Shown: positions 22,662-35,070, counted from the first letter of the stretch. The stretch: DNA of 64,000 bases from Epiperipatus broadwayi (GCA_028023455.1 JAQFVV010006256.1:60001-124000), one strand, 5' to 3'. The notes: generated by a model not told the origin, from the letters alone. Numbers and translations: made by a program.

Positions 22662-25600
22662 CTATGAGGTACCTAACCAATGATCGTATCTACCTCCAGT
22701 TGGCTAGCTCTAAGTTTATATATTAAATTCAGATACAATTTAGGTTAGTTCATCTATCCCTCATCCTTCTTTTGGATTTCATTACACCTCAGTATTCAAA
22801 CTCAGGGAGAATGTTGTCTTCAACTCTCGTCAGAAGTGAATTTACTTTGCATAGCAACTATTGCACCTCTATACAGGTTCCCATTAACTTAAAATGCATT
22901 CAACCCTATTATTGCATCATCATATATGGAAAAGAAGTGTGTGTGTGTGCGTATATATTGTAATGGTATAAGTATATGCTGTTACATTGCTTTCAATTAA
23001 TGTATATATGTGCTCTGCGCACAGATAATGAAGCTGTTAAACATAAATAAAATTATTAAGTTACCGCCAAGCACTTTCGGGAAAGTTTATAGTCCCATAT
23101 TCATGGCGACTTGTATTTGGTTAAGAACTGTAATGTTAATGCAAATATATGCAAATTCATATAAAGATGTTATATAGACCATTTTCGAGATAGAGAAAAG
23201 CAGGCCTCTCTTCTATTGATTGCTGCTGTGTTGCTTACAATGTAGTAAGCCTCTCTGACTTTGCGTTTAATATCGTTCATTTCAGAGCAAATGACACTGG
23301 CTGTGGTAGATAGAAAAGCATGGCCAGTGGCTCTCTCATGCTCAATGAAAACCGAATTGCCTTCAAGCTGTGGAAAAAACATATAATCCCCCTCAGGTAG
23401 AAATACATATAAAAAAGAGAATTTAATAATTTTATTTAAATTAATATATATAGTGCACAGATGGCAAACTAATTACATAATTATTTAAAGTTTAAAATCT
23501 AAAAACAAAATTGTTGTAATATAAAAAAGTTGTTAGTTATTTTTAATCTTAGAATGGAGATGATTTTCCATATTGATGTAATAGCAAACAGGCTCTTGGG
23601 CATAAAGTCAGATAAGAGATAAATTTTAAAAAAATACTAGTGATAAAATTTTGAGTTCCTACTCTAAAGCAAGCTGGCCAATAACGATGGAAATAAACAC
23701 ATGGTCCACAGAGAAGTCATTATCACCAATAAGTACAGCGCCAAGCCAGGCAAGATCAATCCTGGAATTTGATGATAAGAATTTAAAAAGATATAAAAAG
23801 AAAACTTTGAAGTTGAGATTTACATTGGGATTGCTATAAGTGGATTGCGGATCTCCAAAATGTAGGTGTCACGCAATAAATTATGTTTGCCGCATTTGCA
23901 CCAGCTGAGGTGTTCTCCAGAATATGATAGTTCCCGGAACTGGCCAGCAACAGACTTGTCTCCACTTAGAACAATATGAAATGGAAAGAACTTTGAATTG
24001 TGTGATGCATCAAGGACTGCAAAGACTGACTTTACCTACAGCATTGGAAAGTATAAACTTTTGTTTTAAATGAAATGTGAACATTAATTGTATAATACGA
24101 ACTTTTCAAGTATTTGAAGTGTTACTTAACTTTTAAAAGAAATCTCTCTCTTATCTGGCTAAAATTTTAAATTATTTAGATTTTTTTTTATATAGGTGTT
24201 TAATATCATTTCCATTCTCGTAAATTTCTTTTAAATTAATAATTTAAAATAAGAGTAAATGGCTGCATAGATTCATAATATGTTAGTTTAAGGTGTGTTA
24301 ATTTTGGGCTAATTGTTTCGTAATTAAATCACTGCTGGTGGATAGATGTACGGATGTTTTATGTCAATATAATCTGAGTAGGTGCATTTGATACTCGTTC
24401 CCTTGTACTACGTTAGCATACAGGACATAATGCCCACCTGAATGTATAGCCCAAAAGTGTAGCCATCGCATTGTCACTGATCGTAGACATATTTCCTATG
24501 CCATTGATTTTCTTACTCTCTGGTTGGGACAGTAAGCTGGCAAAGATTGCTATCCCCTTTTACAGAGCATCTCATATATATGTATATATTTCAAGAATTT
24601 CTTTTTTGTATCACCAATTGGGCAGTGAATTGTTCCTGTCTGTTGGTGAGGTTTATTAATGATCATGGGGAAGATGCTCATTCCTACCCACCATGATTCT
24701 TTATTTCTCAAATGATATCATGCTACAGACATAAATTCCTGTTAGCGTGGTTGTGTTATGCTAATAATCTCATTTTGCATTGGTCATATCGGTATATTAG
24801 TAAGCTAGTGTTGGTTTAAACGTGAGATTTTAGCCTAGAGTTAAAAGGGATTGGGTTGGTTATATGCATAATTTATATAGCATATTTAAACTTAGTAAAA
24901 TATTAAAAATTGTATTAAATCAATTAAATGCTTCCATCTGTGCATATAATTCAAATCAAATATATTCACTAGTTAATTTAATTTTTCAGAATTTTTCTTT
25001 AATGTGTGTGTGCGTTATAATAAAATGTTCTGTTGAATTAATTTTGGCAGTAACTCATTTTATATATTTTATTAATAATATTTAAAATTAAGAATTAGAA
25101 ATTTTAACATTCAGAGTGATATTTTAAGCTCAGCTTCTCTCTGAGCTATTGACTGGGGCTTTCAGTTCAATAAAAGAATAACCTCTCCCGTGCATATCTG
25201 CTTACTATATAATTTTTCTAGGTTCCAATAGCCTAGTGGCGCCCTGGAATGGCAGATTAGGTTAGGGAGGTTCTGTTGACCGTTGTAATATATAGTCAAA
25301 TAAGTTGATGATATGAGTGATTTTGATAAACTAGAGACTTGTTGAATTTTGAATCAAATTAACAAGTTTTATTAATAAATAAAATTTAAAACTCACATAA
25401 CATAATAAAAGATGCAGTTATATGTATCAAGTATGCATTTCTACCTTATCGATTAAAAGTATCCATTTTTCCAACCCATACCCATTGTAGAGATAAATAA
25501 CTCAGCACTCACTATTTACAAAGCAAATTTATTTAATTAAAGAAAAAAAAATCATGATTACATTGATCGCGAAGCTGACTAATTTATGTTACACCAATAT

Positions 25601-28600
25601 ATAGAAAAGCCACATCATTGATTCCACTGATTGATGCTCCATTTTTTTTTGTGACCCCCTGCCTAAGTACGGTTGATATGTTTGACAGAAAAGAACATCC
25701 ACATAAAATTTGTCATTCACACAGAATAAAATAAATATAATGACTGTTAGTTAAAATAAACAACATGAACTCTGTCCTGTAATAGTGCATGTAATTAATA
25801 TGGAATAGTATCAAAACTCTTACTTCATTCCATATTACTTGGTGGTGAACTAAATGTCAAGTCATTATGGAGGGAATTGACCTAAACTTTATTTATATAA
25901 AAAAAATATTTCTATGTTAATAATTTCCCCCCATGTATTATGTTGCTTTTAAACATATGGACTCTTCCAAATGGCACATTGAAATTTCTAAGTGTAGAAA
26001 TGAAATGAGAATAGAATTTTACAAATATATAAAAAATATGTAGGACTTAATAAATCAAATTTTCTTCAATCATCCAGATTAAAGTCCGTAAATCTAGCAG
26101 TAATGTCTCTTACAGAAACAGTCTGTCACCTTCTTTTCATTATATTCCGATAAATCCTTTCTTGATCGTTTGAATTCCTTAGCAGCACGCTTGGAACGAT
26201 GTTGTTTCCATTTTCTGTAGCGGCTTTTCTCCTGGATCTATTCAGATATTTTATATGGGATGATTGATGTTTCTTTAGGCATTATGTAAATGATGAGTGA
26301 ATTAAATTATTATGCTTCTATGGTTAGGAGAATAGCATTCGGATCCTGTGGTGACTTTATTTAGCCAGAATACATTGCTTAGTACTTTATAATAGATTTA
26401 ATTTTTTTCAGTTCGTTATTTGGCATTTAGAAAATTATATAAAAGAAAAATGTTACTTTGTCATTTATCTATGTAAGCTGGAGATGTACTCTTTCCTTTT
26501 CTTCTCACTCGAACAATAGCGCAGTCTTTTATTTCTAATTGTCAACTCAAAATCTGTTCAATTCTTGTGTTAAACTGCTAGAAATTATCAACTTTTTTTA
26601 TTTCAAAAGTTGATTATGATTTTTTTCAACTTTTTGCGATATGAAAATTATATGACTGATACAGAATTTTTGAACAAATCGTCCATCTTTTCTTGCGATC
26701 TAAGATTCAATCTTGAGATATTGGTTGCGTGTGGTTATCTTATCCTTTGATAAATAACAAAAGACAACGGAAATGAACTGTGTTCACTTTTATAGCATAC
26801 CTGGTTTCTGTTGCTTAGTATATGAGCTTTTCCATTTCCTCTTTCACTGCTGCAGTTGTCTATTGTTGCGTGTAATAAATGATTGTAATTAAAATTACTT
26901 AATAAAATTCTACTCTTATTTTCTAACACTCGTTTATCTTGGTATTGACTTGACATTAGATCGTCGCTATGTCTACTAAGTTAAATCGTGAGGTCTAATA
27001 CATTGACAAATACCTTATTGTTAGTATATATATGAAAAATCTTGTCGTGAGAAGACTTACATGAAAGATCTTATTAAATAGTTTTTTTTTACTTTACTTT
27101 GAAAAAGATGAATTATTCCATTGTGACATTATTTAATTTAAATACTATAAAACAATTGATAATGCATATTCAACTATCTATTATCTAGTTTATGTTTTAA
27201 ATGGGTTTGATTTGCTGTTGTGGATAAATAAGGGCTGGTCTAGACAGAATCGTAAGCTACTCTTACAAAATATTTAGACAATGTATGCATATTACTATGA
27301 TTTTTGGAATTTGTTTGGGATGGTGAATAAAAATATTTTATATTGAAATGAGTAAATAATCATCTAGTATGTAAAAGAATATTGTTTTACTATAGAAAAA
27401 AGTATATAAATATATTTTTATAAGTTATAAGATAAAAATGATAAATATGTGTAAATATATATATATTTTTAAAAAAATGTATGTATATATTTTAGTTTTT
27501 AAATAAGGAATACGTATGTAGCAGTGGTTGAAACATTAGTCATAGTGGCAAGATAAAAGTGCAGCACAAAGTAAGTATATTTATTGCATAAAAAAATTTC
27601 ACAACTTTATCCATATCTTTATATATAATTAGAAATTTGTCAAATTTTGTTAAATAGTATGGTAATTATCATATGATAAATAACATTTTTTAAATGCAAA
27701 CATTTAATGATACTTGTAAATTATAATAGATCTAGATATAAGTCATTCCATGTCAAATGATCCAATCAAAAAATTAAAGCTTTTTTTTTTTTTTATTTAA
27801 ATTCAGTATACCAAACATACCACCAAAGATAAAAAACTAATTTTTTATCTGATATAGTTTTGAAGTATTTTGAAATTTTTAAAAAATAAGTTTTGTGCTT
27901 GCATGCAAATTAAGATAGAAAGCTATAGAAAATATCAACCTGAGCAGTTTGGCATAGTGGGTAGTATCTGATTTGGGATTAGGAGTTCCTAGAATCGATT
28001 TTGGCACTCATACTCCTTATGAACCTCATGAGCAATAAAGCCATGAACATTTTTTTTTTTATAGAAAATACTAAATTATAGCTTATGTTAAAAGCTTTAA
28101 TATATGCTAGATGGCTACATTTTGACAATAATTATATTTCAAGTTATTTTCTAAAGTTTTAGATTTTGAATTGTGGAAAGTTTCATTGTGAATCAATATT
28201 ATTTTTGAAAAATATCATGCAAATAGAAAAAAACCAAATGCGAATAATACTTGAAATTTTATTTCAAAATTTTAATTATTTTGAAAGATTATTTCAGTTT
28301 CAAAACAAAGAACACTGCTGTTATACAAAATAAATTAAATAAGTTGAGTAAATTTCATCTGTAATTAGTGTTTAAAATATACTTAATAGAGAAAAATCTA
28401 AACTATATTGTTCCTGTATGCTTGCTAGTATCATCACATGTACTTTCTATATCATACCGGTCAAAATCATGTGTTCATTCAACAAGACCTAGAATCCAAG
28501 CAAACTATAGCAATCTAGGATGTGCAAGATACACAGGTCTGGAACAGTACTAAACGCTAACCTATTTGCCTGTGCTCCAGGATCTCTGTCTATATGGACA

Positions 28601-29651
28601 ACACTTGAGGGATACTAGCAAGCTTTCATTTACTCCAGACCCGTCAATGAGAACAGGGTGAGCAAAGAGATTTGGGAATCAGTAATATTCAAATAATTAG
28701 CTGATGATTATTACAAAATATAGTACTTAAAGAGTGGTGCTGACTATCGCTTAATGTATTAACAATCAGATCCCTAGTATTGTTCAAGGCAACGTTAAAC
28801 AAAGGTAGTTTAATTAATAATACTAATAAAATCTTTCATTCAATTTGAAATAACTTAATCAAACACGTCATATTAGAAATTCGGGTAATGAATGACAAAT
28901 GTGAGAATACAGAGAAATGATGTAATATAAATTTTATTAAATAATTAAATCTTATAGATCTAATGAGTTTTATTAGTCATTACATGTATATGAATAAGAG
29001 TTCATGATGTGGATTTGAAAAATGTGCAATATTTGGGAGATCACTCAGATGTGTGGGAGTAAAATAACTCAGCTTAAAATAAACTGTAATTTATAACCTG
29101 ACTTAGAAAATTAAATCGAATGGATGGCGAACAATATGCAATTACAACTCACAGAGGGCGTTGCAGGTAGATAGACAAAGATTATGTTGTGGAAATGGGA
29201 TAGAGCAGATTATGGGTAAATTTAGAATGGGGAATGTAAAATAAAGTGGCTAACAGGTTTATCTGGGCATAATTGCTGAGATATTCTTGACTTCATTTAA
29301 GGAGAAGCCATAATACATCACATCATCACATCAATAATAAATAAAGGCGGTATCACATTATTGCTCACAATCGCATATAGAGACGCTCCTGAGTGGTTTT
29401 GTCATATTTGTATGAAAGAAGTATGCCTGCACAATGGCCAAGGTCGTATCTCTGAGGAACAGTGACACAAGTGGCGTGTTGGGACGGTTCATCCGTATAT
29501 TTCCCATACCCTTATTCATTGGAGGTGCCTGGAGAAGATCTTGAGTAGGAAATGCATCTATTTTGAGAGGGATAACAAAACGATGAGTGGAATCATTCCG
29601 AAGATCACAAAATACATGATATAGCAAGAAAATTATAAGTAACGATTGCAA
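22485..29651 (-). CDS. Unrecognised multi-exon gene with a signal-peptide first exon
   Basis: Eight exons can be read on the minus strand: 29651-29369, 26922-26801, 26237-26130, 24556-24422, 24035-23824, 23761-23663, 23391-23239 and 22661-22485. Each has a GT donor and/or AG acceptor and an open frame; the last ends in TAA. Phases agree at most junctions (0/0 for 26801 to 26237, 26130 to 24556, 24422 to 24035 and 23239 to 22661; 2/1 for 23824 to 23761). They disagree between 23663 and 23391, and no exon completing the codon after 29369 was found. At least one exon is therefore missing or a boundary is wrong. The product starts with a hydrophobic leader, has one Lys/Arg-rich exon and would exceed 400 residues, suggesting a secreted or membrane protein. 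I do not recognise the family. Codon use, GC content and the lack of internal stops support a real host gene. Confidence 0.6.
23239..23391 (-). CDS. Internal exon (51 codons)
   Basis: A pyrimidine-rich tract ending CTGAG precedes 23391, and the donor GTAAGC follows 23239. The frame reads GDYMFFPQLEGNSVFIEHER and ends KRKVREAYYI. Both ends are phase 0. An alternative acceptor (CCACAG) lies 21 bp further in, also in phase 0. Confidence 0.65.
23663..23761 (-). CDS. Internal exon (99 bp)
   Basis: The acceptor is TTCCAG before 23761 and the donor GTAGGA after 23663. The frame includes LAWLGAVLIGDNDFSVDHVF followed by hydrophobic residues, possibly a membrane or buried strand segment. It ends with two spare bases, which does not fit the phase-0 start at 23391. 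Confidence 0.55.
23824..24035 (-). CDS. Internal exon (212 bp)
   Basis: The acceptor is GCTGTAG before 24035 and the donor is GTAAATC after 23824. The 70-residue frame includes VKSVFAVLDASHNSKFFPFH and a Cys-Lys-Cys-Gly motif. Two spare bases at the end are completed by the first base of the exon at 23761. Confidence 0.65.
24422..24556 (-). CDS. Internal exon (45 codons)
   Basis: The acceptor is GTAAAAG before 24556 and the donor is GTATGC after 24422. The frame starts GIAIFASLLSQPESKK and ends GYTFRWALCP. An earlier possible donor (GTGGGC) would give the wrong phase for the next exon. Confidence 0.6.
26130..26237 (-). CDS. Internal exon, Lys/Arg-rich (36 codons)
   Basis: The acceptor is GAATAG before 26237 and the donor is GTGACA after 26130. 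The frame starts IQEKSRYRKWKQHRSKRAAK and is very basic. It could be a cytoplasmic or cleavage-prone linker. Phase 0 at both ends. Confidence 0.55.
26801..26922 (-). CDS. Likely internal exon (122 bp)
   Basis: The donor GTATGC follows an AAC-CAG end in phase 0, matching the next exon. The acceptor GTGTTAG is weak. The frame starts NKSRILLSNFNYNHLLHATI and includes a Cys-Ser-Ser-Glu-Arg-Gly stretch. It cannot join directly to the first exon, because T plus AA would make a stop codon. Confidence 0.4.
27941..28035 (+). repeat. Possible tRNA-derived SINE head
   Basis: TGGCATAGTGGG at 27950-27961 fits an RNA polymerase III A box. A degenerate B-box-like stretch (AGAATCGATTTTGG) follows about 40 bp later, then an A/T-rich tail. 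It lies in an intron of the minus-strand gene. It could be chance similarity. Confidence 0.35.
29369..29651 (-). CDS. First coding exon with signal peptide
   Basis: The ATG at 29651 begins a leader (MQSLLIIFLLYHVFC) with a hydrophobic core and a Cys, typical of a secretion signal. About 80 further residues follow, with Pro- and Asn-rich parts, ending SVSICD plus one base before the donor GTGAGC at 29368-29363. No in-frame upstream acceptor is needed. A TATA-like stretch (ATTATATAATAC) lies about 80 bp upstream at 29728-29740, but AT-rich DNA makes this weak evidence. Confidence 0.6.
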
Positions 29652-30213
29652 TGATACCCCATAACGTCTAAAACATATAAATAGTTCGTGTCACTAACGA
29701 TCATGGTAAATTAACAAACACCTGAGTATTATATAATGCTCTCCTGCGAATGCTTAAACACAAACCATCCTGGGCACTTAACTAAGGATTAATAAAAAGC
29801 ACATAAGAGGTCAGAGTTTAAAACTAAAAGGGAATAAATTGCTCTCTCCCACACTTCCGAAATATCTCCTCACATTTCTACAAGCGATCATTGCACAGAT
29901 AACTTACATTACTTACACAATAAAATCATTAAATTCACATCTGGTGAGATTTAATTAGATAAAATGATAAAACAACTTTAATGAGTAGATGAGGGTTAAT
30001 TTTCAGTTAGAGATAACGATTACACATAAATATTAAGACATTCCGATCATTTAAAAAATAAGTTATCATAAAATTATTGGTATCAAATCGAATGAGTTTA
30101 TAATAACGAGTTTTAAAAGGAAATTTACATCTCCATAATTTAATAGGAGAAAACTATTGGCAGTGGGTTTAAATTCCCTCGCTAGATTGTATACCTTCTT
30201 GGCATATCAAAAT

Positions 30214-30314
30214 GAATTAGAATAATAAAATAAGAGAAAATCAAATTAATTCTTATGTTTTGGTGCAGCAATTTAGGATTAATTTGATTTTCTCTTATTT
30301 TATTATTCTAATTC
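30214..30314. repeat. Perfect 37-bp inverted repeat
   Basis: Bases 30214-30250 and 30278-30314 are exact reverse complements around a 27-bp loop. The arm includes AATAATAAAATAAGAGAAAA. Perfect identity suggests recent origin or conversion between arms. Confidence 0.8.
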
Positions 30315-31054
30315 TTTTTTATACAAACAATATTTTTAAATTTTAGATTATAAGAATACTTATAATAGATTATATTACTGGGAAAATTGTTGATTATCAT
30401 CAATAAAAAGATTAAACTTCATCTTGTAAAACTAAAGCTTAATTTTTTTTCCAAAATCAAAAAATTCTCTAGCCTCATATTTTTATATATTTTTTGACAT
30501 TCTCTTTCAAATAATTGTAATGGTCCGACTGTTTTTCCACCTACAAAACATTTTCAGAAAGTATGTGATCTATCATTTTATGTTTTGAGTTTTATAATTA
30601 ATTCTTGTTTAAAATGTTTCACACTAGGTCATGAAATACATTCTGTGAAAATACCTACTATATCTGTTTTATCAAGATTAATAATTAATCACTGCTAAAC
30701 TATCACCTAGCCTTATATTGTTTGATTTGACACTATGTATCATAAATTTCACATTTTGATGTGTTATGCAAACATAGGCTGAAACTATTTCTTCCAGCTA
30801 ACACTGCTTGTAGTGTAATTCAGCAAATTTTGAAAATTCTATCTTTTCAAGAGGCTATTATGTTGTAAACAATTTATATAGTTTTTTTAAATTTCCTGAT
30901 ATCAAACTTTTTTTGCACTTATATTTTAGCCCTACATCCCCTCCATGTATTATATGTGATTAGTATCACTATTTAACACTTGAATTATTGATGTGTTCAA
31001 AAATTTTCGAAGCTTTCAGTTTGATTTTGCAAATATGTATATATAATTAATTTT

Positions 31055-31183
31055 TTATATATTTTTAAATATTCTGATACTAACTCCAGATTCTTCTTCT
31101 ATTGCAATAGTTTGTATGATCACTTTTTGGTCTGTGAAAATTTGAATTTTTTCACCCATCCTTAGGTGTACTTCTTGAAACAT
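31055..31183 (-). pseudogene. Decayed coding fragment, 42 codons
   Basis: The minus-strand frame starts MFQEVHLRMGEKIQIFTDQK and stays open to TAA at 31055. Its residue mix (Glu, Lys, Ile in an amphipathic pattern) looks coding, unlike its neighbours. Broken frames with similar character continue on both sides, including two related Glu/Lys-rich stretches at 31200-31370. The family is not recognised. Confidence 0.35.
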
Positions 31184-31390
31184 TTCTTTCATATGATAAT
31201 CTCTATGATAATTTCATGTATATCTTCACTTGCTTTGATTAGTACTTTCTCTGTTAAACATCTTTTTATTTTTCTTAACAAAATTATTCTCAATGACACT
31301 TTCATGTGTATTTTTACTTGCTCTGGTTAATACTTTCTTTGTCAAACATCTTATTTTTAAAAATTTTTTTTATTATAATATGATGGTACA

Positions 31391-31648
31391 TTAAAACAGG
31401 CAAAACTCTCCATACATTAGTGCCACTCAGTGTAAGCCAAAGTAATCAATGAATGCCAGAAGGCTTATGCATAAGGTGTAGTGCTCTCGGATCTAAGGCT
31501 CCTTAGTGACAAAAGCCAGAAACTAGTCTGGAGATATTGGATGAGTAGGCACTAGTTAGGGATTTTATGCAAAAGCCTTCTGGCATCCATTGATTACTCT
31601 GGCTTGCACTGAGTGTCACTATTATATGGAGAGTTTTGCCTGTTTTAA
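31391..31648. mobile_element. Foldback/MITE of 258 bp
   Basis: The arms start TTAAAACAGGCAAAACTCTC and pair for about 120 bp with a few mismatches, including the AATGCCAGAAGGCTT region. There is no coding capacity. It lies between two decayed minus-strand coding fragments and may have split them. Confidence 0.8.
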
Positions 31649-31710
31649 TAACAGTTATGAGCAATTATAAGAAATGGTGATCATGTGATGATAGTACATG
31701 GAGATTCTTC

Positions 31711-31911
31711 TTAGCTATAGTGATTTAATATATCTAGGGGCTTCTGCATATATTCCAAGCTAATATCTAAGCCTATCAACTCTTCAGCTTCTTGATTATA
31801 ATCTAGCAGGTTTTTGAATTGACTTCTGTCTCTATATTTAATTATTTCAGACTTCATTTCTTTCCTGCAGCTATCATAAATTTTCATATCTCTTTCAATA
31901 TGTCTGATATA
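31711..31911 (-). pseudogene. Decayed coding fragment, 66 codons
   Basis: The frame is open from just after a TAG at 31912-31914 to TAA at 31711-31713. It includes CRKEMKSEIIKYRDRSQFKN and a Glu-rich helix-like part. Similar reading continues upstream past the stop in the same frame. It looks like the remains of a longer protein, perhaps from a transposon. No family is recognised. Confidence 0.4.
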
Positions 31912-32188
31912 CTACATATCCTTTCTGCTATTGCTCTGACATATCATTCAAACATTTTATTACAGGTCTGATACTAGTTCTAATACTTTGATGTTGTAAT
32001 TACGATAAAATCTTGGTAGTTTTATTTACATTTTCACTCATAGATTTCAAACAAATGCTTTCGCTCAGCAGTATTTGTAAATATATTCTTTCATATTATA
32101 TATGGTACACATTTAAAATAATTAAAACTAAAACATGAATGCATTATACACAATACCCACTGATTTCAGAAAAGTTAAAACTGAATAT

Positions 32189-32294
32189 TGACTTAGACTC
32201 AAACAATAGAATATATAAGACTTTTATAAATTGATGCTGAACTCAGACTCAAACAATAGGATATATAAAACTTTTATAAATTGATGCTGAACTC
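32189..32294 (+). repeat. Tandem duplication of 50 bp
   Basis: AGACTCAAACAATAG occurs at 32195 and 32245, and the surrounding 50 bp repeat with two or three changes. Confidence 0.8.
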
Positions 32295-32299
32295 ATCTA

Positions 32300-34844
32300 G
32301 CGGATCTAGTGACTCTTATCCATCATACATCATTGCTAATATTGTTACTTGGTGAAATTTTGATTTCCAAACCTAGTTCATTTGATTTTCCATTCTTAGT
32401 TTATTTAATCTATTTCAACATTAGTCTGGAAATTTCATTTTGAATTATATTATGCTTTCACAAATTTTGTGATCTATGTAATATTTTAAAGAATAAGAAA
32501 AACATATTCCACAAATAATACATTTTTGAGTGGGTTTTTTTTCTTTCAAAATTTTAAAAATTTAGATTTATGAAAAATTCAGTGTCAAAAATTTTAGAAT
32601 ATTATACATATGAAAGTGTAATAGGGTACCTTAATTCTAGCCAGAGTTATCATTCCTTTTATAATTGCATATGAGCCTAAAATTATGATTTTCTGAAGAT
32701 TTCAAGCAGTTTGTAACTTGAAACAATATCAAGTAAAAATTTTAAAATTTCAATTTTCTAACTGATAGTACATTCGATGAGCCAAATTTAAAAAAATTCA
32801 AAATAATCAGGTTCAAAATTATTAAAATGTCGAACCACTTAACATGAACCCATGGAATGACTTTTACTTGTTGCATTGTAGTGGTAATTGTGTGTCTGCA
32901 ATGTATTAATGTTTATATTGTGTATATTTGTTTTATGATTATATTTTTATAATCTTAATATGTTTTGAGATTTTATATTTTTGATCTTCATTACAGTGGA
33001 ATTTTCTATTTATTTATTTATTGTTAATACATTTTTAAATCATCCAAGATGTTGTTGCCAATTAATATTTCAATTGCATGGCAGATTAATGTACTCATCT
33101 GTTAAAGTAAAAAAAAAAATACATTCAGTTATCAGTATGCATATTCATTTGCAAATTCTGGAGGAAAAAGAAATTAAAAAAAAATTTTAGCACTTTTTTT
33201 AGTGCTTTTTGTAGAACATCTCTTTGGAAGTTGATCATTTTTTAAAAAATCTTTATCTGAGTTTAAAAATTAAGTAAGTATGAGACTTTACAATAATTTT
33301 GAATTAATGTAGAATTTTCTGGGTTTTATCTGAGTTTATTCAAATTGTTGTTTGTTTTTTAAGAGGGTGGGAAAATTAGCAGCTTTTAAAAGATATAATG
33401 AAGTTCACACAGGGAAGTATGTATAAACGTTTTATTGTGTATACTCTATTATATCATTTAAAAAGACATACATCAGGGAGCAATTTTTTTAAAGTCTCAG
33501 TAAGTAGTAAGAAAATATTTGCCCTGGTAAATATTTGTCCTTATCAGCTTTCTTATCTATTTTTAACATATAATCTTTATCATATCTCATTAAAATTTAT
33601 TGTAAAAAAATGAACACAGTACAGTTTACAGTCTTTCTCTTATATGTTTCTGTAATGCAAATAATAAAATATTAAATGTGAAACTCATTTACAAATATCT
33701 AAATTATATAAATATCTGATATATATTTAAACTTATTATGATAATTATGATACATTTATATATATAAAATCATACATATTTGTGGTCATATATATATGTT
33801 GTATCATGAAGAAAAAGTTTTATAAGTTCTCATATTTTTATGATTTTAATTTACCATTAGATTAGATTTGGTCTTTGACTATTTAAATTTGCTTAAAAAG
33901 GTAAAATTAAATAGCATGTAATTTTATATTATTTTTTTTAATACTATTTAAAAAGATTAAACATAAAATATTTTTTGCTATTATTAATTAAAATCACTTC
34001 TAAAGGATTTTTTGCCTATTAATTTGCTAAATTATTAATCTAGCTATACTGTATTTATATTTACAAGCACCCTCATTATTAATTGGTTCTAGAAAAATAA
34101 CATAATAAATGGGGGGGGGGGGTGTTTCATAGGTGTAGTGTTAATATTTTAATTGGGATCATAGCAAACTAAAAGCATAGTATTTTCTTTAATATACAGT
34201 AGAGCTGCAATATCTGGTCTAAGTCTCTCTTGTGTGCTTACGTTGTATATGTTTTGATTATAATAAAATACATATTGTTTTTGGAACTGCAAGCAGACTT
34301 TCCAATATTTATAACACACATGATTTTTATATGTGGAGTATGCATAACTAAATTATTATTCATTATTGACATTTTTTTTTTTTAAAAAAGGTAATTATTA
34401 ATAAGAAATTGAAGGGACACATTTATTTACTGTTCAGTCATTCATATTCAAAAATTTACAATAAAACAAATTGCATCAGAACTTTATTTTTTTAAAATAA
34501 AACGAATAGCAAAATTCTGGCTTTTATTACAATTAAATATACTCTGGGTGATATATCCTTTTTCTCCAATAACTTTTTTTTCCTATTGAAACATAATAGC
34601 ATTTTGTTTTCAGGAGACTTTACCCTCTCTAGTTGTTTTGCTGTTTTTAAGTTTGTATTAACCTTTTGAATGTTCTTACATTTTGTAAAACTTTTAGTAT
34701 TACGCTTAGAAAACTTTTTATTATGCATAATAATATACGTTGAATTTGGAAATGATAATAAAGCAAGGAATAAAATGTATGTACTTTTAACATAAGATGC
34801 AAAAAATGTTAAACATGATTGCATATGACTCTCTCAAATGTAAA
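32300..34844. other. AT-rich DNA, no gene seen
   Basis: Several frames of 60-110 codons exist on both strands but are low-complexity, with no domain or splice context. A run of 12 or more G lies at about 34111-34122. Confidence 0.45.
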
Positions 34845-35070
34845 ACTGCTGTATTGTAAAATTTATGAATTTTAATATGGGTTTTTTAGATGAGATTATA
34901 AATGGCATTCTGAGAGAAAAATGATTATTGTTATATCGTAAAATTTATTAAATTTATGAATTTAATGGTGGTTTTTTTAAAATGAGATTATATTATATAT
35001 GGTATTCTGAGATTGACAAATGACCGTTGTTATATCATAAAATTTATCAACTTTATGAATTTAATGGGTG
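34845..35070 (+). repeat. Three degenerate tandem copies of 80-110 bp
   Basis: Each copy has GTAAAATTTAT (or TCATAAAATTTAT), GAATTTAATG and a following G/T-rich stretch, then GAGATTATA and ATTCTGAGA in the first two. Divergence between copies is moderate. Confidence 0.65.

Noticed and set aside
34492-34824. 110-codon minus-strand frame
   Set aside because: It is low-complexity, Lys/Phe/Leu-rich, without splice signals or similarity to known proteins. Typical of random frames in AT-rich DNA.
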